A stretch of 64,000 nt of DNA from CAZOKH01 sp964580315. GTDB taxonomy: Bacteria > Chloroflexota > Anaerolineae > Anaerolineales > Anaerolineaceae. Location of the stretch: assembly GCA_964580315.1 (NCBI GenBank), contig CAZOKH010000006.1, positions 1 to 64,000 on the forward strand. The letters are read 5' to 3'. The position numbers were made by a program, and so were the translations under genes. This document shows positions 27,146 through 35,501 of the stretch, piece by piece. The notes beneath the pieces are model-generated. The model had not been told where the DNA came from and searched no databases. It saw only the letters and a list, made by a program, of their open reading frames with translations. Within the stretch, counting starts at the first letter, position 1. Each line of letters begins with the position of its first letter.

Positions 27146-27739
27146 ATGAAGAAAAAAGTAGATGCTATGAAAGTTTTTCGCTTTGTTTTATATGGCCTGT
27201 TGCTCCTGGCTGCGGGACTGGCAGGCTTTATCATCGGTTTATTGTCACTGGGTGACTATTCACCGAATATGCTGCTTGAATTCATATCTGGTGAAACACC
27301 GCAGGCCAAGATAACTCGATATTTGCAAGCTGTAGAAGCCCAGGATAGGGCGGCTGCTCTGGATGCCTGGCTGCTCCCGCCAGAAAATTCAGGTAATTTT
27401 AAACAATTGAGCGAGCGCCGCGAACTGGTTACGGATGAGCTTTTGGCTCGCAATATCACCCATTTTATGATTTTTGAACCGCAATGGTGGGGTACTTGCT
27501 GCGATCCCGGCATCACCAGTCATCAGCGTAACGCCGGCGGCGCACGCGTATCGGTGCAAGTGTTAGATTCTGAAGGTCAACCCTGGTCATACACATTCGA
27601 TGTCTTTGTCAATGGACCTTACTTCGGCGATGCCATTGGCAATCCATATCGTCACTGGTTTCTCCGTGATGTTTATCCACGCGGTGAGTTCCCCATTTTC
27701 TGGAAATTATTATACGAGGGAGAAGTTTACGCTCCATGA
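27146..27739 (+). CDS. Membrane-anchored protein of unknown function
   Basis: 197 aa. One N-terminal transmembrane helix (about 10-35, LLLLAAGLAGFIIGLLSL) anchors a soluble extracytoplasmic domain. That domain begins with a helical stretch (TRYLQAVEAQDRAAALDAW) reminiscent of NTF2/SnoaL-like folds and ends with beta strands (ARVSVQVLDSEGQPWSYTFDV), with a CC pair at about 116-117 (WGTCCDPG). Family not recognised. Starts at 27146 or at the in-frame ATG at 27167 are both possible. Confidence 0.75.
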   Translation: MKKKVDAMKVFRFVLYGLLLLAAGLAGFIIGLLSLGDYSPNMLLEFISGETPQAKITRYLQAVEAQDRAAALDAWLLPPENSGNFKQLSERRELVTDELLARNITHFMIFEPQWWGTCCDPGITSHQRNAGGARVSVQVLDSEGQPWSYTFDVFVNGPYFGDAIGNPYRHWFLRDVYPRGEFPIFWKLLYEGEVYAP

Positions 27740-27841
27740 TTGTTATTTTATCCTTTCCATGAATACGCACATCAATGTTGCTGCACCACGGGAGGAATTC
27801 CAACCTTGCCAAATCTGGTGCGCGAAATATCGAAAAAAGCA

Positions 27842-27871
27842 TTCGACGAGGCCTTTTTGTTATGGTATAAT
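27842..27871 (+). promoter_or_regulatory. Promoter for tRNA-Ser
   Basis: TTCGAC at 27842-27847, 18-bp spacer, consensus TATAAT at 27866-27871; tRNA begins 34 nt downstream. Confidence 0.65.
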
Positions 27872-27905
27872 CAGCCGCGCAGCAAAGCAAACAGGGTTGT
27901 GTTAT

Positions 27906-27992
27906 GGAGAGGTTGCATAGTCCGGCTTAATGCGCACGCTTGGAAAGCGTGTTTACCGAAAGGTAACGTGGGTTCGAATCCCACCCTCTCCG
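27906..27992 (+). tRNA. tRNA-Ser (anticodon GGA)
   Basis: 87 nt, class II tRNA with long variable arm. Acceptor stem GGAGAGG / CCTCTCC, anticodon stem cacgc/gcgtg with GGA at 27942-27944, T arm GTGGGTTCGAATCCCAC. Reads UCC/UCU serine codons. The CCA end is not encoded. Confidence 0.96.
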
Positions 27993-28048
27993 CCTTCTGA
28001 CTTGTCCCTTTCCTCGTTGAAAGGGGCTTTTTCATTGGAGAAGCAAGC

Positions 28049-29278
28049 ATGAAAAGTGAATTTGAACTGATGATGCAAACAATGGTTTATGGGGGAAATG
28101 CCATGGGAAAATTGGAAGATGGACGCGCAGTGTTTGTGCCGTTTGCACTGCCCGGCGAACGGGTTCGCATTCGGTTGACGGAAGAAAAACAGCGCTATTG
28201 CCGCGGCGAATTGATCGAGGTTTTGCAACCATCCATTGATCGAATTCAACCGCGCTGCCGGCATTTTGGTACATGCGGGGGCTGTCATTATCAGCATTTG
28301 TCTTATGAAAAACAACTGGAAGTGAAAACTGCGGTGGTTGTTGAACAATTTGAGCGATTGGCTGGATTGGAAAAACCACCTGTGAAACCGATTATGCCAT
28401 CGCCAAATGCCTGGAATTACCGCAATGCAGTTCAATTTCACCTGTCGCCAGCAGGAAAACTGGCCTATCAACGTGCTTCATCGCATGAGCTGGTGGTAGT
28501 GGATGAATGTTTTTTGCCCGAGAATGGATTGGATGAGGTCTGGCGCAAGGTTGAGATTGATCCGCAAAGCGGGGTGGAGCGGGTTGAATTTCGCCAGGGC
28601 AGTGATGGTGAAATCCTGTTAAACCTCTTTGGCGATGATGCTGTTCCGCCCGAAATGGAAACAGATTTGCCCATTTCGATGGTGTATTTGGGCTCGGAGA
28701 AGCCGTATGTAATGTCGGGAGAGGAATCGGTTGTGATGGAAGTCAAAAACCGGTTGTTCCGCTGCTCGGCAGGGTCGTTTTTCCAGGTGAACCTGCCCCA
28801 GGCTGAGAATATGGTTCATCACGTCTTTCAAAAATTGGATTTGAAGGGTGATGAAACCTTGCTGGATATTTACTGCGGGGTTGGATTGTTCAGCGCATTT
28901 GCGGCGCCCAATGTGAGCCGGTGCATTGGTATTGAATCCTCTCCCTGGGCTGTGAATGATTTTGCTGCCAACCTGGATGAATTCGACAATGTTGAAATTT
29001 ACCAGGCGGCAGTGGAGGAAGTTTTGCCGCAATTGCCGGTTGAGCCAGATGCGGTAATCCTTGACCCTCCGCGCAGTGGTCTGCATCCAAAAGTTGCTGA
29101 TGCGCTGCTGGACAAAAAACCGGAGAAAATTGTCTACGTCTCCTGTGACCCTGCCACCCTGGCGCGGGATGTAAGAAGATTGCTCGAAGGTGGGTATAGA
29201 CTGGAAGAAATTCAACCTTTTGACATGTTCCCGCAAACCTATCATGTAGAGACGGTAGTATTGATGACCCGGTTTTAA
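28049..29278 (+). CDS. TrmA/RlmD-family 23S rRNA (uracil-5-)-methyltransferase
   Basis: 409 aa, cytoplasmic SAM-dependent RNA 5-methyluridine methyltransferase. An N-terminal TRAM-like RNA-binding segment (GKLEDGRAVFVPFALPGE) is followed by a likely 4Fe-4S cluster motif (RCRHFGTCGGCHYQHL, Cys about 70, 76, 79), the SAM-binding LLDIYCGVGLFS and the substrate loop DPPRSGLHP. The nucleophile is the Cys in YVSCDPATLARD. The cluster places it with RlmC/RlmD/RlmCD rather than cluster-less TrmA, but the modified uridine cannot be told from sequence. ATG at 28049 follows a GGAGAAG site. Confidence 0.92.
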   Translation: MKSEFELMMQTMVYGGNAMGKLEDGRAVFVPFALPGERVRIRLTEEKQRYCRGELIEVLQPSIDRIQPRCRHFGTCGGCHYQHLSYEKQLEVKTAVVVEQFERLAGLEKPPVKPIMPSPNAWNYRNAVQFHLSPAGKLAYQRASSHELVVVDECFLPENGLDEVWRKVEIDPQSGVERVEFRQGSDGEILLNLFGDDAVPPEMETDLPISMVYLGSEKPYVMSGEESVVMEVKNRLFRCSAGSFFQVNLPQAENMVHHVFQKLDLKGDETLLDIYCGVGLFSAFAAPNVSRCIGIESSPWAVNDFAANLDEFDNVEIYQAAVEEVLPQLPVEPDAVILDPPRSGLHPKVADALLDKKPEKIVYVSCDPATLARDVRRLLEGGYRLEEIQPFDMFPQTYHVETVVLMTRF

Positions 29279-29336
29279 TGCGAAAAGCGAGTACACGTAG
29301 TGTGATTCAACGCAAATCACCAACTGGAGGATTTGA

Positions 29337-29963
29337 ATGATGTCCAACCGCAATTACTTTGATACCGAAATCGAAGAATATGAAGAATGGTTTCGAAAAC
29401 ACGATCAGTTGTTAAATTCTGAACTGGAGGCCCTCCGGCCGCTGCTTCCTTTATCGGACGGGGGGATAGAAATTGGTGTTGGAACGGGGATTTTTGCATC
29501 TCGATTGGGAATTGAGTATGGTGTTGAGCCTTCAGAGGGAATGGCTGCTTTAGCCCAGGAGAGAGGTGTTCAGGTCATCAAAGCGCCGGCTGAGCAGCTC
29601 CCTATTGATGATGGGGTTTATCGTTTTGTGTTGATGATTACGATTGATTGTTTCCTGAATGATGTACCAAAGGCTTTTTCAGAAGCCCACAGAATCCTGG
29701 TGGATGACGGCATTCTGATTGTTGCATTTCTCGATAAAGCCACTCCGCTTGGAAAGATGTATGAAGAAAACAAGCATTTGCATAAGAGTTATAAAAATGC
29801 AAATTTCCATTCTGCAGCAGAGATCTCAAAACTATTAGATGACGCCGGTTTTGGAATTGAACAGAGAAAGCAAACAATTTTCTCTCTGGATAATCATTTC
29901 CAGGAGACTAAGAGTGGTAATGGAGAAGGATTATTCGCCGTAATTAAGGCAAAAAAGCGTTAA
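29337..29963 (+). CDS. Class I SAM-dependent methyltransferase
   Basis: 208 aa, soluble. The Methyltransf_11-type Rossmann fold is shown by motif I IEIGVGTGIFASRLG (about 43-57), GVEPSEGMAALAQ, the acidic AEQLPIDDGVYRFV and HRILVDDGILIVAFLD. The C-terminal part (KTIFSLDNHFQ region) is variable and should set the substrate, which is unknown. The start has GGAGG about 8 nt upstream; adjacent ATGs at 29337 and 29340. No neighbour hints at a pathway. Confidence 0.85.
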   Translation: MMSNRNYFDTEIEEYEEWFRKHDQLLNSELEALRPLLPLSDGGIEIGVGTGIFASRLGIEYGVEPSEGMAALAQERGVQVIKAPAEQLPIDDGVYRFVLMITIDCFLNDVPKAFSEAHRILVDDGILIVAFLDKATPLGKMYEENKHLHKSYKNANFHSAAEISKLLDDAGFGIEQRKQTIFSLDNHFQETKSGNGEGLFAVIKAKKR

Positions 29964-30107
29964 CTTTTTTTGATTGGATCGTTTTAAAATTCGGGCAGGA
30001 AAAAACTGCAAAACGATTGTTGCATTCATGGGTGTGGAAAGCGAAACCAATATGCCCCCCGGGCAATTCTGGGTCACCCGCAAAGAATTTCTTGATTGAA
30101 ATTAGGA

Positions 30108-30539
30108 ATGGATTTGAATACTTACCATAAACCCAATGTGCTATTGCCCATTAGTTTGCATGATGCACATGTTACGAATGTGACCGTGCAGGTTTCACCT
30201 TCCAATGCAACCAGGGGCGGGCTGATTTTTGAGTTTGCTGACGGCTATTCAATCATTGGCGGGAAGGATTCGCGGCAGACAAAACAGGCCTCCATAACCA
30301 TTTCGGGAATTGACTTTGATTTTAGCCGTGTCTACTACTGCGAAGGAGATTGCAGGAAAGCGATCGATTTTGCACAATTTGCCAAAGATGTGCAGCAGTA
30401 TGGCTTTGAAATCATCACCGAAACCTATGGGTATAATCAAACCAGGTTCGGCGGCTCTATGTTTCTTGAGGCTACCTGGCATGAAGTGGAAATTGAAATT
30501 TATCACTTTAATGAAACAAAATATGAGTGGGTGGAATAA
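30108..30539 (+). CDS. Hypothetical protein, unrecognised
   Basis: About 143 aa from the ATG at 30108 (a TTG at 30096 is in frame; neither has a good ribosome site). Soluble, beta-rich start (LPISLHDAHVTNVTVQV), one CxxxC pair in YYCEGDCRKAI, and a C-terminal aromatic stretch (ATWHEVEIEIYHF). No family recognised. Monocistronic and small; accessory-type protein. Confidence 0.6.
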   Translation: MDLNTYHKPNVLLPISLHDAHVTNVTVQVSPSNATRGGLIFEFADGYSIIGGKDSRQTKQASITISGIDFDFSRVYYCEGDCRKAIDFAQFAKDVQQYGFEIITETYGYNQTRFGGSMFLEATWHEVEIEIYHFNETKYEWVE

Positions 30540-30597
30540 GGTTACTCTTGATCGGGGGGGCGAATTTGTTTTATTCATCAGATTGTCGGCTGATTTA

Positions 30598-30626
30598 TTG
30601 ACAACCTTGAAATAATTTATTAGAAT
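30598..30626 (+). promoter_or_regulatory. Promoter for the NADH oxidase gene
   Basis: TTGACA at 30598-30603, 17-bp spacer, TAGAAT at 30621-30626. This near-consensus promoter leaves a leader of about 65 nt. Confidence 0.75.
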
Positions 30627-30697
30627 AATAACAAAAATATAGTTATATTGGATAATATTCGTCGTAATAATTAATCGACACAGGATGGGTAAACCTT

Positions 30698-32032
30698 ATG
30701 AGCAAAATAATCGTTGTGGGAGCAAATCATTCAGGCACAGCGGCCATTAAGACAATTTTAAGCAACTATCCCGGGCAGGAAGTGGTGGTATTTGATTCAA
30801 ATTCAAATATCAGTTTCCTGGGGTGCGGCATGGCTCTTTGGATCGGCAGCCAGATTGATGGACCGGAAGGGCTTTTCTATTCCAATAAAGCGGAGCTTGA
30901 AGGGATGGGCGCCGTGGTGCACATGGAAACGCCCATTGAAAAAATTGATTTTGATAACAAGAAAGTTTATGCAAAGACAAAAAATGGGGCAAGTGTCGAA
31001 GAAAGCTATGACAAACTGATTTTGGCTACCGGTTCATGGCCCATTGTTCCCAACCTGCCAGGTATTGACCTCGAAAATGTGCAGCTTGTAAAGCTGTATC
31101 AGCATGCAGAGGATGTGATTGAGAAAATCAAATCGCCTGATATTCAAAACGTAACGGTTGTCGGCGCCGGGTATATCGGCGTGGAACTGGCAGAAGCGTT
31201 TGAACGGCACGGGAAAAAAACCACCCTGATTGATATTGCTGAAACCTGTTTGCCGGTGTATTACGATGAAGAGTTTACCGATTTAATGCGGAATAACTTG
31301 CGGGATCATGGCATCAAACTGGCATTTGGTGAGAAAGTGACTGAGATTCGCGGCAAGGGCAAAGTCGAAGAAGTTGTCACGGATAAAAATGTCTATCCAT
31401 CGGACATGGTGGTGTTGTGCATTGGCTTTAGACCCAACACCGAACTGGGCAAGGGCAAACTGGAATTATTCAAGAATGGCGCTTACCTGGTGAACAAGAA
31501 ACAGGAAACCAGCGTGAAAGATGTGTATGCCATTGGCGACTGCGCCACGGTGTATGACAATGTGATTGATGCGCCCAATTACATTGCCCTGGCCACCAAT
31601 GCGGTTCGATCGGGGATTGTGGCAGCGCATAATGTGTGCGGTGGAACCCTGGCGTCAGTGGGTGTGCAGGGATCCAACGGCATCAGCATCTATGACCTGA
31701 AGATGGTCTCCACCGGGATTACCCTGAACAAAGCCAAAAGCCTGGGCATCAATGCCCTGGCAACGGATTATGAAGACCTGCAAAAGCCTGATTTTATCAA
31801 GGAAAATAATCCGAAGGTAAAAATCCGCATTGTTTATGACGCTGACAGCCGGGTGATCCTGGGCGCGCAGATGGCTTCGACGTATGACATTTCGATGGGA
31901 ATTCATATGTTCTCACTGGCAGTTCAAGAAAAAGTGACCATTGATAAGCTGGCATTGATGGACATTCTATTCCTGCCGCACTTCAATAAACCGTATAACT
32001 ACATTACCATGGCGGCCATTTCTGCGAAGTAA
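30698..32032 (+). CDS. nox: NADH oxidase, FAD- and Cys-dependent (water-forming type)
   Basis: 444 aa cytoplasmic flavoprotein of the NADH oxidase / CoA-disulphide reductase family. N-terminal FAD site VVGANHSGTAA, redox-active Cys in SFLGCGMALWIG (about 43), NAD-binding VVGAGYIGVELAEAF (about 153), second FAD site YAIGDCATVYD (about 273) and a C-terminal dimer domain (about 330-444). The single Cys, forming a sulphenic acid, is typical of Nox enzymes that reduce O2 to water with NADH, a common oxygen defence in anaerobes. A CoA-disulphide reductase role cannot be ruled out. A strong promoter precedes it and a long hairpin terminator follows. Confidence 0.9.
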   Translation: MSKIIVVGANHSGTAAIKTILSNYPGQEVVVFDSNSNISFLGCGMALWIGSQIDGPEGLFYSNKAELEGMGAVVHMETPIEKIDFDNKKVYAKTKNGASVEESYDKLILATGSWPIVPNLPGIDLENVQLVKLYQHAEDVIEKIKSPDIQNVTVVGAGYIGVELAEAFERHGKKTTLIDIAETCLPVYYDEEFTDLMRNNLRDHGIKLAFGEKVTEIRGKGKVEEVVTDKNVYPSDMVVLCIGFRPNTELGKGKLELFKNGAYLVNKKQETSVKDVYAIGDCATVYDNVIDAPNYIALATNAVRSGIVAAHNVCGGTLASVGVQGSNGISIYDLKMVSTGITLNKAKSLGINALATDYEDLQKPDFIKENNPKVKIRIVYDADSRVILGAQMASTYDISMGIHMFSLAVQEKVTIDKLALMDILFLPHFNKPYNYITMAAISAK

Positions 32033-32053
32033 GCTAGAACTAGCATAAGCATG

Positions 32054-32098
32054 GAGCTGTTTCAGAACCAACAGGTTTTGAAGCAGCTCTTTGTTTTT
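32054..32098 (+). terminator. Terminator after nox
   Basis: 16-bp stem (gagctgtttcagaacc with ggttttgaagcagctc, two G-T pairs), 4-nt loop, then tttgttttt. The T tail runs over a TTG (32091) that would otherwise be a start of the next frame. Confidence 0.88.
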
Positions 32099-32129
32099 AT
32101 TTGGATTACAATACCAGCTTCTTGCGTTG

Positions 32130-32783
32130 ATGTTATTCAAACTCTACTTGAAAGCGAGTCGTGATGGCTTGAATCAAAAGTTGAATTTTGACCCATCAGC
32201 TTATCGGCGATTAAATTTACCGTTATTGTGGTTGTCTTTTATCCCGTCATTTTTGGTGGATTTGTACTTCATCTGGCAGCTATTCACCACTTCGGCAAAT
32301 AGCATTCCAGGTGGAGAACCGGCATACCGCATGTGGTTAACTGGTGTGATTTTTCTTGTGTTTATCAACCAGGCGTTATTCAAAGGAATTGGTTTTTATT
32401 ACTATTTCCATATTCGGAAATTGCGCGAAAACAGTTTCATCATCCTGAAACGCGGAGAGGTTGTTTACCATGATACAACAATGGCGGCGAACCGGAGAGA
32501 GACGATCGCCATCAATGAAGATTTGGTTTCACTGCCGGAAGGCAAAAAAACTTTTTTTCAGACATGTGTCCATCATATTACGCGTGTAAAGAAGATTTAC
32601 CGTTATGCCAGCGGGGCAATTGAGGTGCAGGGTGATTTCGAGTGCGAAATAATGGATGAAATTGTGTTGAAAGATGCTTTTCCGGACACCAATATCAAAC
32701 GGGTAACGCATCGATGTGTCATCCCGGCATATTTTGATGAGATTGAAAGCGTCTATCAAAATCTACAGGCAATGGTAGAATAA
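32130..32783 (+). CDS. Membrane protein with two to three helices, unrecognised
   Basis: About 217 aa from the ATG at 32130. The frame opens at a TTG (32091) inside the nox terminator, so that start is unlikely; no clear ribosome site supports either. Two transmembrane segments (about 36-54 and about 70-95) are followed by a soluble C-terminal domain (about 105-217) with beta strands and GFECEIMDEIV-like acidic stretches, probably cytoplasmic. Family unknown; the shape (two helices plus PH-like domain) is suggestive only. Confidence 0.6.
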   Translation: MLFKLYLKASRDGLNQKLNFDPSAYRRLNLPLLWLSFIPSFLVDLYFIWQLFTTSANSIPGGEPAYRMWLTGVIFLVFINQALFKGIGFYYYFHIRKLRENSFIILKRGEVVYHDTTMAANRRETIAINEDLVSLPEGKKTFFQTCVHHITRVKKIYRYASGAIEVQGDFECEIMDEIVLKDAFPDTNIKRVTHRCVIPAYFDEIESVYQNLQAMVE

Positions 32784-32824
32784 GTTTTCGAATTATTTTT
32801 TCAACAATTATTTGGGAGGGCAAG

Positions 32825-33109
32825 TTGGATCTTAGTCCGTGCGGTGTGGATTGTGAACAGTGCAAAGAATATTCCCAAAATTGCAAGGGTTGCCGGGCAA
32901 TCGCCGGCAAGGTGTACTGGGCAGGGTACATGAACTTGACAACCTGCCCGATTTTTGAGTGCTGTACTGTGAAAAATGCTTTAACGCATTGCGGCGCGTG
33001 TGAAAAATTGCCCTGCCAGATTTATTACAATACAAAGGACCCGGCCTATACCGACGCCGAACACGAAGCGGGTATTCAAGAACGGGTAAAAATATTAAGA
33101 TCCATTTAG
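32825..33109 (+). CDS. Cys-rich DUF3795 protein
   Basis: 94 aa from a TTG start with GGGAGGG 5 nt upstream. Nine or more cysteines in the DUF3795 spacing: CGVDCEQCKEY, CKGCRAI, CPIFECC and CGACEKLPC. Such proteins likely bind metal or an iron-sulphur cluster; function unknown. Cytoplasmic, no signal. Confidence 0.85.
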   Translation: MDLSPCGVDCEQCKEYSQNCKGCRAIAGKVYWAGYMNLTTCPIFECCTVKNALTHCGACEKLPCQIYYNTKDPAYTDAEHEAGIQERVKILRSI

Positions 33110-33162
33110 CAAATTAGACTTGATTGAGTTCTTTCAATTGATTGAAGCGAGAGAGATGGTTT

Positions 33163-33816
33163 ATGAAAATTAAAGGAGTGGTTTTTGATTTTAACGGCAC
33201 CCTGTTCTGGGATACTGAACTTCACAACCAGGCCTGGGATCAATTCTTAAATCAAAGAGGTTTTCATTTTTCCTACCAGGAAAAAGTGGAAAGAATTCAC
33301 GGAAAGAATAATCAGGATTTTTTGCGAGGGCTTTTTCTCCACAGTTCGTTGGAAGAAATTGACCAGCTCAGCCTGGAGAAAGAAAAAATTTATCAAGATA
33401 TTTGCCGCCGGTCGAACCTGGATCTGGCACCGGGCGCCAGGGAATTTATTGGTTTTCTCAAAAACCATCAAATATCATATACCATAGCCACAGCTTCTGA
33501 TTGGCAGAATGTGCTTTTCTTTTTCGATTATTTGCAACTGGACGGCCTGTTTGACCGGTCTAAGGTGGTTTTCAATGACGGGATAACCCAGAGCAAACCG
33601 CATCCGCAAATGTTCCAAAAAGCCATGCAAGCCATGAGAACAAAACCGGAGGAAACCCTGGTGTTTGAAGACTCGTTATTGGGAATACAGGCTGCTGAAA
33701 ATGTCGGGGCAAGGCAGATCATCATCGTAAATTCAAATCAAGATGACCACAGCCGCTGGAGCTATCCGGTCATCAGGAACTTTGCTGATGTGGATCGAAG
33801 CCTGTTTCTTGACTAA
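33163..33816 (+). CDS. HAD-family hydrolase (beta-phosphoglucomutase-like), variant motif I
   Basis: 217 aa from the ATG at 33163. HAD subclass I with a helical cap (about 15-80). Motif I reads DFNGTLF: the nucleophile Asp is kept but the second Asp (general acid/base) is Asn. Motif II is the Thr/Ser in IATASDW, motif III the Lys in SKPHPQ and motif IV VFEDS. Likely a small phosphatase or sugar-phosphate mutase relative; the Asn is expected to change or slow catalysis but occurs in some HAD members. Substrate unknown. Confidence 0.82.
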   Translation: MKIKGVVFDFNGTLFWDTELHNQAWDQFLNQRGFHFSYQEKVERIHGKNNQDFLRGLFLHSSLEEIDQLSLEKEKIYQDICRRSNLDLAPGAREFIGFLKNHQISYTIATASDWQNVLFFFDYLQLDGLFDRSKVVFNDGITQSKPHPQMFQKAMQAMRTKPEETLVFEDSLLGIQAAENVGARQIIIVNSNQDDHSRWSYPVIRNFADVDRSLFLD

Positions 33817-33850
33817 ATGAATTTTTTCCTGGAAAGATGTGAATAAGAAA

Positions 33851-34594
33851 ATGACAATTCATCGATTAGCATTGAATGGAATTCCCTGTTTGTACAGCCA
33901 GCCTGAGACAGGCAAAACGAAGGCAACCGTTTTCTTTTATCATGGATGGTCTTCCTACAAAGAATACATGCGATTCACCGCATCCATCTTTTCCCTGTAT
34001 GGATATGCAGTGATTCTTCCGGATTTAATCCATCACGGTGAAAGAGAAAAACTGGACAGTTACACGCCCGATAAGTTGATGACTTATTTTTGGGAGATCA
34101 TTTTCCAAACTGTGGATGAAGCTGCCGGACTGCTGCAGGCAGCGGTGAAAACTTGCGGGTTGGATGAGCAGAAATTGGTCGTTGCCGGAGAATCGATGGG
34201 CGGCTTCAGCGCCGCCGGGGTGTTTGCACAAATTGAGGCTTTCAAATGCCTGGTGAACTTCAACGGTTCATGCGCCTGGGAAAAAGCAGAGCAGTTGTTT
34301 CGTCCGGCGTTTGGGCGCCCACCGGCCAGCGATGAGGAACTGGTGGATATCCGGCGGTATGATCCTTTTCCCAAGCTCAAAGCAGGCAAGGCTCGGCCCA
34401 TTTTGCTGCTGCACGGTGATGCCGACACCACCATCTCTGTTGAGAACGCGCGTTATTGCCACCAACAATTGAAACCGGCGTATGAAAAAGAGAAGCAAAA
34501 ACTTACCCTGATCGAGTTGCCCAACCTGGATCATTATCTCACGGTGGATATGTTGGAAAATTGTGTGAAGTGGTTGGATGGGTTTTTTTATTAA
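33851..34594 (+). CDS. Alpha/beta hydrolase (esterase/peptidase-like)
   Basis: About 247 aa from the ATG at 33851 (GTG at 33839 also possible). Oxyanion loop FFYHGWSSYKEY, nucleophile elbow GESMGG (Ser about 116), acid in HGDADTTIS and His in LDHYLT complete the catalytic triad. Resembles dienelactone-hydrolase/prolyl-oligopeptidase-type esterases of the BAAT/DLH group. Cytoplasmic, no signal. Substrate unknown. Starts about 25 nt after the HAD gene, so the two may be cotranscribed. Confidence 0.83.
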   Translation: MTIHRLALNGIPCLYSQPETGKTKATVFFYHGWSSYKEYMRFTASIFSLYGYAVILPDLIHHGEREKLDSYTPDKLMTYFWEIIFQTVDEAAGLLQAAVKTCGLDEQKLVVAGESMGGFSAAGVFAQIEAFKCLVNFNGSCAWEKAEQLFRPAFGRPPASDEELVDIRRYDPFPKLKAGKARPILLLHGDADTTISVENARYCHQQLKPAYEKEKQKLTLIELPNLDHYLTVDMLENCVKWLDGFFY

Positions 34595-34686
34595 ACCGGT
34601 TTTTATGAAAGAATGAATAAATTCAAGTCAAGATTGGTATCATCATTCGATTGGTATTGCAGAAAAAATCTATGGAGTGAAATATC

Positions 34687-35457
34687 ATGGCATACAAACG
34701 TTATAAAAGTGATATTAATTTATCAAAACAGAAAAAAGTCCAATTGATGATTGAATATATTGCTTATTACGAAAATTTGATTAAAGAATCCAATATTAAT
34801 GTCCTCAATATTAAGATTCCACGCGAAGAATTTGATAATACGCTTGATGAAATTGGTACCCTTCTAAATGAGAAGGCTAAGAAAATGGCGTGTGAAGAGG
34901 GACCTGTGAAGTCTTTTTTAGAAGCCAATCCTTTACCTCCTCTTTTAAAAGACCTCTTACCTGATGAATTTAGGGCATTTTCTCTTTTGATTAACGCTTT
35001 GAAACAATGGGTTTCTGCTGAGTCTGGCTCAACGGATCGATATATACTCGGAGGTACGGCTAGACAAACTTGCCGGGCTGCTGTTAAAAGATGTATAGTA
35101 ACAGGTGGGGAACTTGGAGAAAAACCGGAATTACATCATCCGTTGAGGGATGGGCGACCACCAATTTTATTAAGTAAAAAGGGTCACGATTTAATCGAAC
35201 ATAATACTTTTAAAAAAGCAAATTTAAATTATCAAGAAGATGATAACGAAAAAATGGTTTGGGATGCAATTATGCAATTAAAGAAAGATGGACATAACTC
35301 GTGGGTACAACTACGAGAAGGATGTAATGCGATAATAAGTAATAGAAGTAGTTATCGTTCTGGAGCGAAAACATTTGCGAATAAAGTAATTAAAGAAACA
35401 AAAAAATCTGCAAGTGAAATCCTTGAAATGCTTGATAGAAAAGGTTTAGGGGAATGA
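34687..35457 (+). CDS. AT-rich gene with HNH-like motif, unrecognised
   Basis: 256 aa, visibly more AT-rich and with different codon use (many AAA, ATT, TTA) than its neighbours, so recently acquired DNA is likely. N-terminal half is helical and basic (KQKKVQLMIEYIAYYENL). Residues about 130-173 carry CIVTGG, ELHHPLRDGRPPILLSKKGH: a Cys, a His-His pair and a later His spaced like an HNH nuclease metal site, although only one Cys pair member is seen. The C-terminus is helical and Lys-rich. I infer a possible HNH nuclease or nuclease relative; no defence or phage gene is next to it. SD-like GGAGTG lies before the ATG. Confidence 0.6.
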   Translation: MAYKRYKSDINLSKQKKVQLMIEYIAYYENLIKESNINVLNIKIPREEFDNTLDEIGTLLNEKAKKMACEEGPVKSFLEANPLPPLLKDLLPDEFRAFSLLINALKQWVSAESGSTDRYILGGTARQTCRAAVKRCIVTGGELGEKPELHHPLRDGRPPILLSKKGHDLIEHNTFKKANLNYQEDDNEKMVWDAIMQLKKDGHNSWVQLREGCNAIISNRSSYRSGAKTFANKVIKETKKSASEILEMLDRKGLGE

Positions 35458-35501
35458 AGTTAAAATGGATTTAGAAAAAAAATTATATATGGAGGCGCTT
35501 C

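Noticed and set aside
30028..30099. Small ORF (23 codons) before the hypothetical gene at 30108
   Set aside because: Too short, no ribosome site, no recognised family; perhaps a remnant but not supportable.
32091..32129. TTG start at 32091 for the membrane protein
   Set aside because: It lies in the T tail of the nox terminator, so transcripts would end there.
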